Of a stretch of DNA of 44,310 bases, positions 26,511 through 35,232 are shown piece by piece; the first letter of the stretch is position 1, and every line of letters starts with the position of its first letter. The stretch is from contig JAQSXU010000053.1 of assembly GCA_029256485.1 (NCBI GenBank), positions 1-44,310 of the forward strand, written 5' to 3'. The DNA comes from Clostridiaceae bacterium. GTDB lineage: Bacteria; Bacillota_A; Clostridia; Clostridiales; Clostridiaceae. The translations under genes and the position numbers were made by a program. Under the pieces are notes generated by a model. The model did no database searches, was not told where the DNA came from, and worked only from the letters and a program-made list of their open reading frames with translations.

Positions 26511-27520
26511 TATTCATTCCCCCTCCCTTTATAGCCTTCAGCCTTTGGTGCATTAGGATGATTTAACCAGCATGCAGCATTATGTCCTTCAGAAATATTA
26601 AAGCTTTCTGGTTTTTGCTGTAAACATACCTTCATAGTATATTCACATCTTGCTGCAAATGGGCATCCCACTGGAGGTTTTAATAAATCAGGAGGAGTTC
26701 CATTTATAGGTTTTAATCTTTCTTTAACATCTAATTTTGGATTTGGTATACTTCTCAGCAATCCCCATGTATAAGGATGCTTTGGATTGTAGAATATATC
26801 TTTAACTGATCCTGTCTCAACTAAAATACCACCATACATAACATTAATTTTGCTGCATAAATCTGCAACAACACCCAGGTCATGAGTGATTAATATTATA
26901 GACATACCTAGTTTTTCCTTTAAGTCCTTCATTAATTCAAGAATTTGAGCTTGAATTGTAACATCTAGAGCTGTTGTAGGCTCATCAGCTATTAAAAGCT
27001 TAGGAGCACACACTAAAGCCATAGCAATCATAGCTCTTTGTCTCATACCACCTGAAAATTCATGTGGGTACTGCTTCATTCTCTTTTCTGGACTAGGAAT
27101 ACCAACTAATTTAAGCATATCAACAGCCTTATCAAAAGCTTCTTTTCTTGAAACTTTCATATGTTTAAGAATTGGCTCTGTAAGCTGTTCGCCAATGGTA
27201 AAAACAGGATTTAATGAAGTCATTGGATCTTGGAATATCATTCCAATATCATTTCCTCTTATTTTTTCCATTTCTTTATCTGAAATTTTAGATAAATCTT
27301 TTCCATCAAAAATAATATTTCCGTCTTTGATTTTACCTGTTTCTGCCAGTAATCTCATAACTGACATCATTGTAATACTCTTTCCGCTGCCTGATTCTCC
27401 AACTATACCAAGAGCTTCACCTTTTTCAAGATCAAAAGTTACTCCTCTTACGGCCTGAACTTCGCCAACATGTGTATAAAATGATGTATATAAATTATTT
27501 ACTTGAAGTAATTTTTCCAT
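26510..27520 (-). CDS. oppD: Oligopeptide ABC transporter ATP-binding protein OppD
   Basis: 336 residues. Walker A is GESGSGKS, the Q-loop is MIFQDPMTSLNPV, the signature is SGGMRQRAMIAMAL, and Walker B is LLIADEPTTALDVTIQAQIL. The C-terminal oligopeptide extension contains PPVGCPFAARCEYTMKVC, again with clustered cysteines. It is the partner of OppF. The ATG follows GGGGG a few bases upstream, and oppC ends 15 bases before it. Confidence 0.96.
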   Translation of the reverse strand: MEKLLQVNNLYTSFYTHVGEVQAVRGVTFDLEKGEALGIVGESGSGKSITMMSVMRLLAETGKIKDGNIIFDGKDLSKISDKEMEKIRGNDIGMIFQDPMTSLNPVFTIGEQLTEPILKHMKVSRKEAFDKAVDMLKLVGIPSPEKRMKQYPHEFSGGMRQRAMIAMALVCAPKLLIADEPTTALDVTIQAQILELMKDLKEKLGMSIILITHDLGVVADLCSKINVMYGGILVETGSVKDIFYNPKHPYTWGLLRSIPNPKLDVKERLKPINGTPPDLLKPPVGCPFAARCEYTMKVCLQQKPESFNISEGHNAACWLNHPNAPKAEGYKGRGNE

Positions 27521-27535
27521 CGTGAATCCCCCTAA

Positions 27536-28450
27536 CTACTTTCTCATCTTTGGATCCAGAGCATCTCTTAATCCATCGCCAAGGAAGTTAAAAGCCAATA
27601 TAGTAAAACATATTGCAAGTGCTGGAAATAATAATTGGTAAGGATATAACTGATATCCACCCAAAGCTTCTGATGCAAGTGTTCCCCAGGAAGCCTGTGG
27701 AGCACTAACTCCAAGTCCTATAAAACTTAGAAAGGATTCTGTAAAAATTGCATCCGGTATAGTAAGTGTAAGAGTTACAATTATAGGTCCCATACTATTT
27801 GGTATTAAGTGTTTTAAAAGTATTTTGGCAGGTGATGCGCCTAATGTTCTAGCTGCAAGTACAAATTCCTGCTCCTTTAACGACATTATCTGTCCTCTTA
27901 CTATTCTGGCCATTGTCAGCCAATAGCTTATAGCAAGTGCAATTATAATACTCTTTAAGCCAGCGCCAATTACAACCATTAAAAGAATTACATAAATCAT
28001 CATTGGTACAGCATAAAGTATATCTATAATTCTCATCATTATGTTATCCACTTTTCCGCCCATATATCCAGCAATTCCGCCATATAAAATTCCTATACCT
28101 ATATTTAGGAAGCTGGCAGCATATCCAACGGTAAGTGAAATTCTAGCTCCATAAATTACTCTGATAAAAATATCTCTTCCAAATTTATCAGTACCAAACC
28201 AATGTAATGAACTTGGATTCTGATTTGCTATATTTAAATCCTGTGTGTAATAATTAAACTTAGAAAACATAGGTGCAAATATTGCAATTAAAGTAATAAA
28301 AATTACAAATGATAAACCAGCAACAGCTAGTTTGTTTTCTTTTAATCTCTGCCAAACATCCTGTAAAAAGGTTAAGCTTGGTCTAACTATTTCATCTGAG
28401 TTTCTTTCACTCTCAGGAACTCTCTCGAATAAGTCTTTAGAAATCTCCAC
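27536..28450 (-). CDS. oppC: Oligopeptide ABC transporter permease OppC
   Basis: About 304 residues, with a cytosolic N terminus, one helix near 45-70, an extracellular loop with NPSSLHWFGTDKFGRDIFIR (the OppC/DppC hallmark), then five more helices. The EAA-type loop is EFVLAARTLGASPAKILLKH. It ends LGDGLRDALDPKMRK, typical of complete OppC. Start choice: TTG or ATG codons at 28469-28477 lie within or before AAGGAGG, while GTG at 28448-28450 is 8 bases after it, so GTG is used. This places the gene 13 bases after the oppB stop. Confidence 0.93.
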   Translation of the reverse strand: MEISKDLFERVPESERNSDEIVRPSLTFLQDVWQRLKENKLAVAGLSFVIFITLIAIFAPMFSKFNYYTQDLNIANQNPSSLHWFGTDKFGRDIFIRVIYGARISLTVGYAASFLNIGIGILYGGIAGYMGGKVDNIMMRIIDILYAVPMMIYVILLMVVIGAGLKSIIIALAISYWLTMARIVRGQIMSLKEQEFVLAARTLGASPAKILLKHLIPNSMGPIIVTLTLTIPDAIFTESFLSFIGLGVSAPQASWGTLASEALGGYQLYPYQLLFPALAICFTILAFNFLGDGLRDALDPKMRK

Positions 28451-28463
28451 GAAGTTCTCCTCC

Positions 28464-29345
28464 TTAAGCATCAACAACTAAGTTACACATAACTAAGAAA
28501 GCACTATAGAAAACAGTTACTCCTAAAATTGTGGTATAGTCTCTGTTTGAAATGCTTGTAACGAATTCTCTACCAAGTCCAGGTATACCAAACATAGATT
28601 CAACAACAAAACTACCGGTTAAAATACCAGCAATAAGTGGTCCAAGATAAGTTACAATTGGAATTAAGGAATTTTTCAATGCGTGCTTGTAAATAATTTT
28701 ACCTGCTGACATTCCTTTTGCTTTAGCAACCTTTATATAATCCTGTCTAACAACTTCTAATAAACTTGATCTTCCCAATCTTGCAATGAAAGCCATTGAA
28801 TAACCGCCAAGGGCTATCACTGGAAGCACATAATTCATTGGGCCGTCGAAACCTATTGCAGGGAACCAAGCTAATTTAACTGCGAAAAAGTAAATTAACA
28901 AAGTTGCCATAACGAAACTTGGTACCGTAACTCCTAAAGTGGCAATTACCATACTCACTCTGTCCTGCCATTTGCCCTGATGAAGCGCTGCTTGAATTCC
29001 CATAAATAATCCGGCTATAAGTGCAAATAAAACCGCAACACCACCGAGTTTAGCAGAAGTAGGAAAGGCGTAGCCAATAACTTCGTTTACTGATCTACCT
29101 TCTGAGCTCATTGACAATCCTAAATCTCCGTGAGATAGGTTCTTTAAATAAGTTGTATACTGCTTACTTAAAGGCTTGTCCAAGCCATACTTAGCTTCAA
29201 GGTTAGCTTTAATTTGCGGCGGCAATTGTTTTTCACTTGTAAATGGTCCCCCAGGTATCGCATGCATCAATAAAAAGGTAAATGTTATTACAATAAATAT
29301 AGTAATAGCACTAGAAATAAGTCTTTTAACAATATACTTTAGCAT
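28464..29345 (-). CDS. oppB: Oligopeptide ABC transporter permease OppB
   Basis: 293 residues: an N-terminal helix (KYIVKRLISSAITIFIVITF), a large outer loop with GPFTSEKQLPPQIKANLEAK, then five helices. The coupling loop is DYIKVAKAKGMSAGKIIYKH and the signature VESMFGIPGLGREFV is present. It forms the membrane pore with OppC. The protein stops at NLVVDA, whereas most homologues continue for about 12-15 residues with a DPR-containing tail; the last helix is complete but the tail is missing. The ATG follows GGAGG. It is the first gene of the opp operon. Confidence 0.92.
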   Translation of the reverse strand: MLKYIVKRLISSAITIFIVITFTFLLMHAIPGGPFTSEKQLPPQIKANLEAKYGLDKPLSKQYTTYLKNLSHGDLGLSMSSEGRSVNEVIGYAFPTSAKLGGVAVLFALIAGLFMGIQAALHQGKWQDRVSMVIATLGVTVPSFVMATLLIYFFAVKLAWFPAIGFDGPMNYVLPVIALGGYSMAFIARLGRSSLLEVVRQDYIKVAKAKGMSAGKIIYKHALKNSLIPIVTYLGPLIAGILTGSFVVESMFGIPGLGREFVTSISNRDYTTILGVTVFYSAFLVMCNLVVDA

Positions 29346-29787
29346 ATTAATCCTCCGCCCTTTATGATTTGTTATAAATACATCATTTTTGTTATTAAGC
29401 AGTATGTAATATGTATATTTATTTATGAATTTAATAATCCTGCAAAAATGTTTATATTCAAATACTGCCCTTCTAACATTACATACTAATTATATGTATT
29501 TTTTTACACTTAAAGAACAATTACGCAAAATTAATGAATAATAAATCGTGGTTAGTTTCATTTATTATTCTTCTAGAACTTGTCCTTTTTAAGTACTTGT
29601 TAATGATACTACTACATTTAACTACCCATGTCAATGCTTTTAGAACTATTTTGTAAAAATTTATGGAAAGATTTGTGGTGAGAATGTTCGTATTTATGAT
29701 AAAAATGCATTGCAATCTTGCAGATTTATTAATGTATAATTATTTTTATTCAATTTTTATTCACTTATTTTCCTTAATAATTTCATG
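29346..29787. other. Spacer upstream of opp operon
   Basis: About 440 bp, A+T-rich, without a credible gene. A 64-codon minus-strand frame (29521-29715) has no ribosome site and no family features. The opp promoter should lie here on the minus strand; TATAAT at 29489-29494 is the best -10 but has a poor -35 (TTCTTT). No T-box, riboswitch or clear operator was recognised. Confidence 0.5.
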
Positions 29788-29840
29788 TAAAAAAGAACTG
29801 CTTTTACTGTGCTTTTTTTAATTACAGTAATAGCAGTCCT
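29788..29840 (-). terminator. Terminator of TPR-GGDEF gene
   Basis: On the minus strand GGACTGCTATTACTGT pairs with ACAGTAAAAGCAGTTC across an A-rich loop and is followed by six T. It begins 8 bases after the stop of the GGDEF gene. Confidence 0.88.
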
Positions 29841-29847
29841 TTGTTTT

Positions 29848-31446
29848 TTAATTTCTATGACAGAATTTGTCAGCATACATTTTTTTATCAGCCTTATGAA
29901 TTATTTGTTCCATACTTTCTATATTATTACTCCAGAAATATCCAGCAGATATTTCTACTTTTATTTTAATAAAATTATCCAAATCTATATTTTCCTGGGC
30001 CTTTTCTATTTCTATAAATTTCTCACAACTTTTAATATTATCAAGAAGCTGTTTCACATAATCCTCCGTCTTATTAAAACACATTACAATAAACTCGTCT
30101 CCGCCAATTCTGAAGATTAAATTCTTTTCTTTTGAAGCCTCTTTCAAAATTTCTCCTGCGGTTTGAATATATTTATCCCCATAAAGGTGTCCATATGTAT
30201 CATTTACCTTCTTAAGACAATCTAAATCGCAGGATATTACGCCAACGAACTGAATGTTATCAATTTTCAGACTTTGCAGAACTATTTTGAAAAATGTTCT
30301 ATTATATAAATTTGTTAAAGCGTCCCTGAAACTTAGGCTTTGAAGCTGTTTATTCTTGTTTTTATATATTTCTGCCTGCTTTTCAGCTTTCTCTACTTTT
30401 AATTGAAGTGATAATTTAAACATATTCTTTTTTAAGTTTTCATTTTCAACCTTTTTTTCTATTTCATAGAATTGCTTGTATGATTCTAATGCCATTTTAA
30501 AGTCATCAGTCTCTTCATAATACTTTGAAATGTAATGATAGCATTTTGCCATAGATCCATCAGCATTTATTTTAATTGAATATTCCAGTGCTTTATAGAA
30601 ATAATATTTAGTATTGACCTTATCCTTTCGCTTCAGATAATACTTTCCAAAGTTAATCAAAAGTTCTATTTCATAAAATAAATTGTCCTGTCTGGAGAAG
30701 GCTTCCTTACTTTTTAAATAATATTCCAGAGCCATTTCATCATTACCAAGGCAAAAATAGGCCTCCCCTATTTTATTGAGAGAAGCTGCCTGATACATTA
30801 TTTCATTAATATCCTTAAAAAAATCATAGGCTTCGTTAAAACACAAAATAGCGTCAGTATAGTAACCTCTTTCTATATTAATAAGTCCCATATTCAACCT
30901 AACTGAACCAATAACCATTTTATCACCATTTTTACCTACTATATCGTAACATTTTTTATAATAGTCAATGGCAGAATCATAATTTTTAATATCCCTGAAA
31001 ATTTCCCCAATGTTATTATACACACTTGACCTTATAAAATTGTTATTATGCTTCACTGCCAGCTTTAAACTTTTATTAAAATAGTTTAATGCCTTTTCAT
31101 ATTCGCTGTAATAATAATTGTATATTCCCAGTAAGTTATACGCTCTCATAATGCCATCTTCATTTGACAGCTCTAAAAAAAGCTTTAAAGCCAGGTTAAG
31201 ATATTTAATTCCATTTGTAAAATTGGATAGCTTCCTATATGTATAGGCAGTCATATATGCACTTTCAGCATAACCGTTTTTATATCCGGCTTGTCTGCTA
31301 AGTTCAGCTGCTTCATTGGCAATTTCAATGGATCTATTGCCATCAAAGCCGCTTAATTTATAAGAAAGTTTATTCATAATGTCTATTTTCCTGAGAATAT
31401 TCTCTTCAGTCTTTAATTCTTCTTCTAATAAAGTTATTTCTTCCAC
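29848..31446 (-). CDS. Soluble TPR-repeat diguanylate cyclase (GGDEF)
   Basis: About 532 residues. The first 350 are tetratricopeptide-like helical repeats (for example YNLLGIYNYYYSEYEKALNY, SSVYNNIGEIFRDIKNYDSA and ASLNKIGEAYFCLGNDEMAL), followed by a short coiled coil and a C-terminal GGDEF domain. The domain opens DALTNLYNRTFF, and the active site RIGGDEF lies near 446-452, so it should make c-di-GMP from two GTP. The upstream inhibitory RxxD site is replaced by KEKN, so classical product inhibition is not expected. There is no membrane segment. GTG at 31444-31446, six bases after AGGGGG, is preferred over ATG at 31459-31461. It is a plausible ligand source for the PilZ protein, though not adjacent to it. 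Confidence 0.9.
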   Translation of the reverse strand: MEEITLLEEELKTEENILRKIDIMNKLSYKLSGFDGNRSIEIANEAAELSRQAGYKNGYAESAYMTAYTYRKLSNFTNGIKYLNLALKLFLELSNEDGIMRAYNLLGIYNYYYSEYEKALNYFNKSLKLAVKHNNNFIRSSVYNNIGEIFRDIKNYDSAIDYYKKCYDIVGKNGDKMVIGSVRLNMGLINIERGYYTDAILCFNEAYDFFKDINEIMYQAASLNKIGEAYFCLGNDEMALEYYLKSKEAFSRQDNLFYEIELLINFGKYYLKRKDKVNTKYYFYKALEYSIKINADGSMAKCYHYISKYYEETDDFKMALESYKQFYEIEKKVENENLKKNMFKLSLQLKVEKAEKQAEIYKNKNKQLQSLSFRDALTNLYNRTFFKIVLQSLKIDNIQFVGVISCDLDCLKKVNDTYGHLYGDKYIQTAGEILKEASKEKNLIFRIGGDEFIVMCFNKTEDYVKQLLDNIKSCEKFIEIEKAQENIDLDNFIKIKVEISAGYFWSNNIESMEQIIHKADKKMYADKFCHRN

Positions 31447-31540
31447 AAAAATCCCCCTCATTCTCCAACAGAGGACAAATTCCGTACTGTTTACTTCATA
31501 TTATATATTATTATTACTAAATAAAAAAGAATAAAGAATA

Positions 31541-31661
31541 AATAACAAACTTCTTCAAAATAACAAAGATCAAATAACAAATATTGTTGTTTTGCCTTTA
31601 GGCAAAACTTTAAAATAAATTGCTATTTGATCTTTAATCTTTGTTATTTAGATTTAGTTTG
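31541..31661. repeat. Palindromic hairpin repeat, copy at 31.6 kb
   Basis: The left arm (31541-31588) resembles 9181-9235 word for word (AATAACAAAC, ATAACAAAGAT, AAATATTG). The centre is a perfect hairpin GTTTTGCC-ttta-GGCAAAAC (31589-31608). The right arm (31621-31661) reads in reverse complement CAAACTAAATCTAAATAACA and onward, matching the flgE-flbD spacer left arm with few differences. The element is thus an imperfect palindrome of about 120 bp, with the size and symmetry of a non-autonomous repeat. It ends inside the last codons of the broken gene to its right. Confidence 0.78.
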
Positions 31662-32089
31662 CCTTACTTAATGCATTGTTCACAGCCTCTATTATTCCTC
31701 TGCTGCTGAAGGTTGCACCGGATACCGCTTCTACAGAAAAAGAGATATGCCCATAGAGCATTGGCTGGTACATGCTCTGCAATTTTCGCATTTATCTTTA
31801 GGCATGTTTATTTTAAATATACTTAGCTTTGAAAATATGTTAAATAAAGCACCTAAAGGACATAAATATCCGTAGAAAAACCTTCCTAATATTATAGTTA
31901 TACTAATTAATGATATAAGCTCCACTGAATTTGGAAGAACCTGAATAAAACTAAAGCTGCCTTTAATTATCATCTCATATATGCTTTTTAATTCATTGAA
32001 GGTCATAATATAAAGGCCTGGTAATAAGAAAAACATAACTAATTGAATTAAATGTCTAAATGCTTGTATTTTTTTAATCTTTTTGCCAT
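31654..32089 (-). pseudogene. Broken 4Fe-4S membrane protein joined to FMN-binding remnant
   Basis: Three reading frames carry parts of one gene. From ATG 32087-32089 (behind AAAGGAG) the frame reads MAKRLKKYKHLDI-stop; one extra base in the run of seven T at 32069-32075 would give MAKRLKKIQAFRHLIQLVMF and join the long frame (FFLLPGLYIMTFNEL onward). That frame has two helices, GRFFYGYLCPLGALFNIF and the ferredoxin motif CENCRACTSQC, as in NapH/polyferredoxin proteins, and stops at 31731. A third frame then reads SVEAVSGATFSSRGIIEAVN and ends at 31654; SGATFSS is the flavin-attachment motif of FMN_bind domains. The middle is deleted, so this is a decayed electron-transfer gene. Confidence 0.82.
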
Positions 32090-32171
32090 ATTCAATGCTC
32101 CTTTCACGATGATTTAAAATAATAACATGGCATTGTTACAATGAAGTGACAAAAATAAGAGAAAAATGTCG

Positions 32172-32211
32172 TAAAAAAATAAGACTCTGCAGGTGCATAC
32201 CCCAGAGTCTT
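32172..32211 (-). terminator. MFS gene terminator
   Basis: On the minus strand AGACTCTGGGG and CTGCAGAGTCT form a stem around TATGCAC and are followed by TATTTTTTTA. It begins about 25 bases after the MFS stop codon. Confidence 0.9.
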
Positions 32212-32236
32212 TCTATTTGTTTCCTTTAATTTAATT

Positions 32237-33421
32237 TTACTCCAGCTTTTTATACAATGTAGAATAAACCCACAATGCATTTAAAAGCAGCAATGAGCTT
32301 GTAATAAAAAATATATATCTTATACCAATGCAGGCGGATACTTGTCCTCCAAAAATAGAGCCTGAAAATACTCCTAAGTATTGGGCTGACATACTAAAGC
32401 CAAAAATTCTGCCTGTAAGAGCATCAGGAGTAAGTTTCTTAATCATTGTATTAATAGAAGGAGTAAGTCCAGCAGTTGCCAACCCCAATACAAAGCGAAG
32501 CCCCATTAGCTGCCAGGGATTTCTTACAAATGCTTGTGGTATAAAAATTATTCCAGCTACTAAAAGTGCCGCCAGCATAACCTTCTGGGGTCCAATTTTA
32601 TCAGAAAGTTTTCCAAGCCTTGGAGCTGCAATTATACTTGCTAGTCCTGATGCCGAAAATACCATACCGGAAATTAAAGCAATATGACTGCCATCCTTAG
32701 TTAACTGAGAAACATATACTGTTATAATTGGTTCTATAGAAAATAAAGCTAATGTTAATATAAAGGATGTTACAAACAATGTAATAATTAATTTTCCATT
32801 GGGAATAAGGTTCCATACTTCCTTAGCACTGAGAACCTTCTTTTCTTCTTTATTAAATGACTCCTTTACAAAAACAGCAGCTGTAAAAAATGAAATTATC
32901 ATCAATGAACCTATAATAAAAAATACATTTCGTAAACCAAAATTATCTTCTATAAAACCACCGATCATGGGTCCAAGTAATGACCCTCCAATAGATGCTG
33001 TGGCAAGAGAACCTAAAGCCCATCCTGCATGCTGTTTATCCGTTTGAGTTGCAATTAATGTAGTGCAGGCTGTGGTATACCCTGCTACAGTTCCCTGTAA
33101 TAATCTTAGAGCTATAAGCTGATACACATTTTGTACAAATCCCATACTGAATATAATTACCGCCATACCAAGGCTTGACCTAAGCAGCATGGGTTTTCGT
33201 CCATATTTATCAGCAAGATGTCCCCAAATTGGTGAGAAAATAGCTAATGTTATGTATATAATACCAAAAGCAATTCCTGACATCTGTTCAATTAATGCTG
33301 TATTCTGCACTCCAAGATGTCTTATATACAGTGGCAGAACTGGAGCAATCTGGCTCAATCCTATATTTGTTACAAACGCTCCAAACCAGCAGACTATTAA
33401 ATTTCTTCTCCATAGTTCCAT
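32237..33421 (-). CDS. MFS drug/metabolite efflux transporter (DHA1 type)
   Basis: 394 residues with 12 predicted membrane helices. Motif A of the major facilitator family is GHLADKYGRKPMLL in the loop between helices 2 and 3, and the half-repeat is RLGKLSDKIGPQKVML; motif C-like GGSLLGPMIGGFIE marks it as a proton-driven antiporter of the drug:H+ type. The substrate cannot be read from sequence. It lies last in the TetR-acyltransferase-UbiA-AraC series, 103 bases after AraC, so it may export the product of that cluster; it could also be a separate unit, since an inverted repeat AAGATA/TATCTT (33462-33485) lies in its leader. Confidence 0.88.
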   Translation of the reverse strand: MELWRRNLIVCWFGAFVTNIGLSQIAPVLPLYIRHLGVQNTALIEQMSGIAFGIIYITLAIFSPIWGHLADKYGRKPMLLRSSLGMAVIIFSMGFVQNVYQLIALRLLQGTVAGYTTACTTLIATQTDKQHAGWALGSLATASIGGSLLGPMIGGFIEDNFGLRNVFFIIGSLMIISFFTAAVFVKESFNKEEKKVLSAKEVWNLIPNGKLIITLFVTSFILTLALFSIEPIITVYVSQLTKDGSHIALISGMVFSASGLASIIAAPRLGKLSDKIGPQKVMLAALLVAGIIFIPQAFVRNPWQLMGLRFVLGLATAGLTPSINTMIKKLTPDALTGRIFGFSMSAQYLGVFSGSIFGGQVSACIGIRYIFFITSSLLLLNALWVYSTLYKKLE

Positions 33422-33524
33422 AAGTATAAGCCTTCCTTCTTCCGTAATTGAATTATTGTAAAAGATAACTTAACAATAATATCTTAATTTTAGATTAAAA
33501 ATCGGCTTTATACCATGCACTATT

Positions 33525-34355
33525 TTAAACTCCATGGACATTTTTACTATAAAATTCTGCGGGGCTTATTCCCTCTATTTTTTTAAATATCCTGCTAAAA
33601 TAAAATTCATCACTAAATCCAACTTCATGTGCTGCTTCTTTTATTTTTTTATTACCTTCAATAATAAGATCTTTAGCCTTATCAATTTTCATTTTATTGA
33701 AGAATCCAATTAAAGAATATCCCGTATTATCCTTAAAAACTTTTGAAAGATAAGTTGGTGACAGCTGTACTCTTTGTGCTAACTCAGTTAATGTGAGCCT
33801 GCCATTTATATTTTCATGCATATATTTAATAATATTTTCTATTTTTAATGATACAGAATAATTACCACTTTCCCTTTTCTTATGTGAATAATTTTCAAAA
33901 ATTAACTGCTGAAGTAAAGCCGTAGTAATTAGTTCGTATGCTGGCAGTTTTTCATTCCAGCTGTTAACTAACCTCCTGAAAATATAATTTATCTGATAAT
34001 AATCCTTTACTGCTTCCATTGGACTTAGCGGTAATATGTTATTTTCCCTTTTGATATCCAGCCTGTTATCATTAAAGAGCACACTTGCATAACTAAAATG
34101 AACAGATATGAAATAAAGAGGATTTTTAATATCTGACTCTATAGATTGTAATGTATCCGAACAAATATAAAATACCATACCTTCTTTAGCCTGATATCTT
34201 TTATTTTCAATAATTATATTTCCATTTCCACCAGTAATGAAAATAAGCTCATGATGTTCAAGAATTCTGGTGATTATAGGTTTATATTTCCAAGGTTCAT
34301 TAGGTTGTCTTGAACCACAATAATGAATATAAAAAAACAGATTATTTATGCTCAT
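33525..34355 (-). CDS. AraC-family transcriptional regulator
   Basis: 276 residues: an N-terminal cupin-like sensor (HHELIFITGGNGNIIIENKR with YQAKEGMVFYICSDTLQSIE) and a C-terminal AraC DNA-binding domain with two helix-turn-helix units (LTLTELAQRVQLSPTYLSKV and IKEAAHEVGFSDEFYFSRIF, then KKIEGISPAEF). It is complete. The ATG overlaps the UbiA stop (ATGA), so the two are translationally coupled. As a cluster member it may respond to a pathway product or to an envelope signal and control the adjacent MFS gene; this is inference. Confidence 0.92.
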   Translation of the reverse strand: MSINNLFFYIHYCGSRQPNEPWKYKPIITRILEHHELIFITGGNGNIIIENKRYQAKEGMVFYICSDTLQSIESDIKNPLYFISVHFSYASVLFNDNRLDIKRENNILPLSPMEAVKDYYQINYIFRRLVNSWNEKLPAYELITTALLQQLIFENYSHKKRESGNYSVSLKIENIIKYMHENINGRLTLTELAQRVQLSPTYLSKVFKDNTGYSLIGFFNKMKIDKAKDLIIEGNKKIKEAAHEVGFSDEFYFSRIFKKIEGISPAEFYSKNVHGV

Positions 34356-35218
34356 GTTCTAATCTCCCAAATTTTACTAATAATAATTGCAAGCATTCCA
34401 AATATTGCACTAAAGTATATGGCACGTATATAAAATCGTCCTGCTTTTATGGTTCTACATTTTAACAGCTTAATTTCAAAGATTAATATCATTATGTCTG
34501 TTATGGTAATTATTAACAAATAACTGGTCCCAAGTAAATTCCATAAGGCTGGTCGGAAACTTAATATTATCACAAGCAAAAATAATGAGGCTGAAATACG
34601 AAGAGCATTCTTTCCCCCTATAAGTATTGCAAGCGACTTTACATTTCTCTTCTTATCACCCTCAATGTCCATTACATCTGATGCAATTTCCTCACCAAGA
34701 TCAAAGAGGAATACTATCAGGCTAAAAGTCCAAACAGCTTCATTCCATGGTTTTCCAACCACAATACCACCAACAATAAAAGTAATAGCAACCGAGCAGC
34801 TGACCAATAAATTTCCAAATAACCCCATTTCTTTCAGCTTCCAATTGTACAAAAAACCCACAATCCAAAAAATAATGTATAGTAAAATTGCTGACTTGTT
34901 GATAAAAGCCGATGTTGCCAACCCCATCAGCGTTGTGAATATAGCCAGGTTAATAGCTGTAGTAGGCGAAATCAATGCTGATGGTAAGGGCCTATGAGGT
35001 GAATTGACCCTATCAACTTCTATGTCAAAATAATCATTCATGATCATTGCAGGGCTGGATATAAAAAAGCCCCATACAAATCCCAGAAATAATTTTAGGA
35101 ATGAAGGGAACCTGCCGAATGCAATTATTTCCCCTATAATTACGCATATTCCTGCAGCGAATGGTAGCTCTGGTCGTAATAATTCAATTAAACCTTTGAT
35201 TTTCCTACAATTTATCAT
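34352..35218 (-). CDS. UbiA-family membrane prenyltransferase
   Basis: 288 residues with eight or nine helices. Both Asp-rich catalytic motifs are intact: NDYFDIEVDRVN (residues 61-72) and DVMDIEGD (181-188), which bind Mg2+-prenyl diphosphate. The first motif runs into SPHRPLPSALISP, as in lipid- and quinone-type members. The acceptor is unknown. Most anaerobic clostridia make no respiratory quinone, so a menaquinone role is not assumed; no other quinone genes are seen. It lies 14 bases after the acyltransferase gene with its own GGAG site, and overlaps the AraC gene. The pairing with a CAT-like acyltransferase suggests a prenylated and acylated small molecule or lipid. Confidence 0.88.
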   Translation of the reverse strand: MINCRKIKGLIELLRPELPFAAGICVIIGEIIAFGRFPSFLKLFLGFVWGFFISSPAMIMNDYFDIEVDRVNSPHRPLPSALISPTTAINLAIFTTLMGLATSAFINKSAILLYIIFWIVGFLYNWKLKEMGLFGNLLVSCSVAITFIVGGIVVGKPWNEAVWTFSLIVFLFDLGEEIASDVMDIEGDKKRNVKSLAILIGGKNALRISASLFLLVIILSFRPALWNLLGTSYLLIITITDIMILIFEIKLLKCRTIKAGRFYIRAIYFSAIFGMLAIIISKIWEIRT

Positions 35219-35232
35219 AGAATTCTCCTTTA

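Noticed and set aside
29521..29715. 64-codon minus-strand frame upstream of opp
   Set aside because: No Shine-Dalgarno site, no recognisable features, composition like plain A+T-rich spacer.
29346..29787. Riboswitch or T-box before the opp operon
   Set aside because: No conserved T-box motif, no antiterminator/terminator pair and no known riboswitch core could be recognised.
34352..35218. UbiA protein as MenA (menaquinone)
   Set aside because: No other men genes are visible, and its neighbours are regulators, an acyltransferase and an exporter; the sequence alone does not fix the acceptor.
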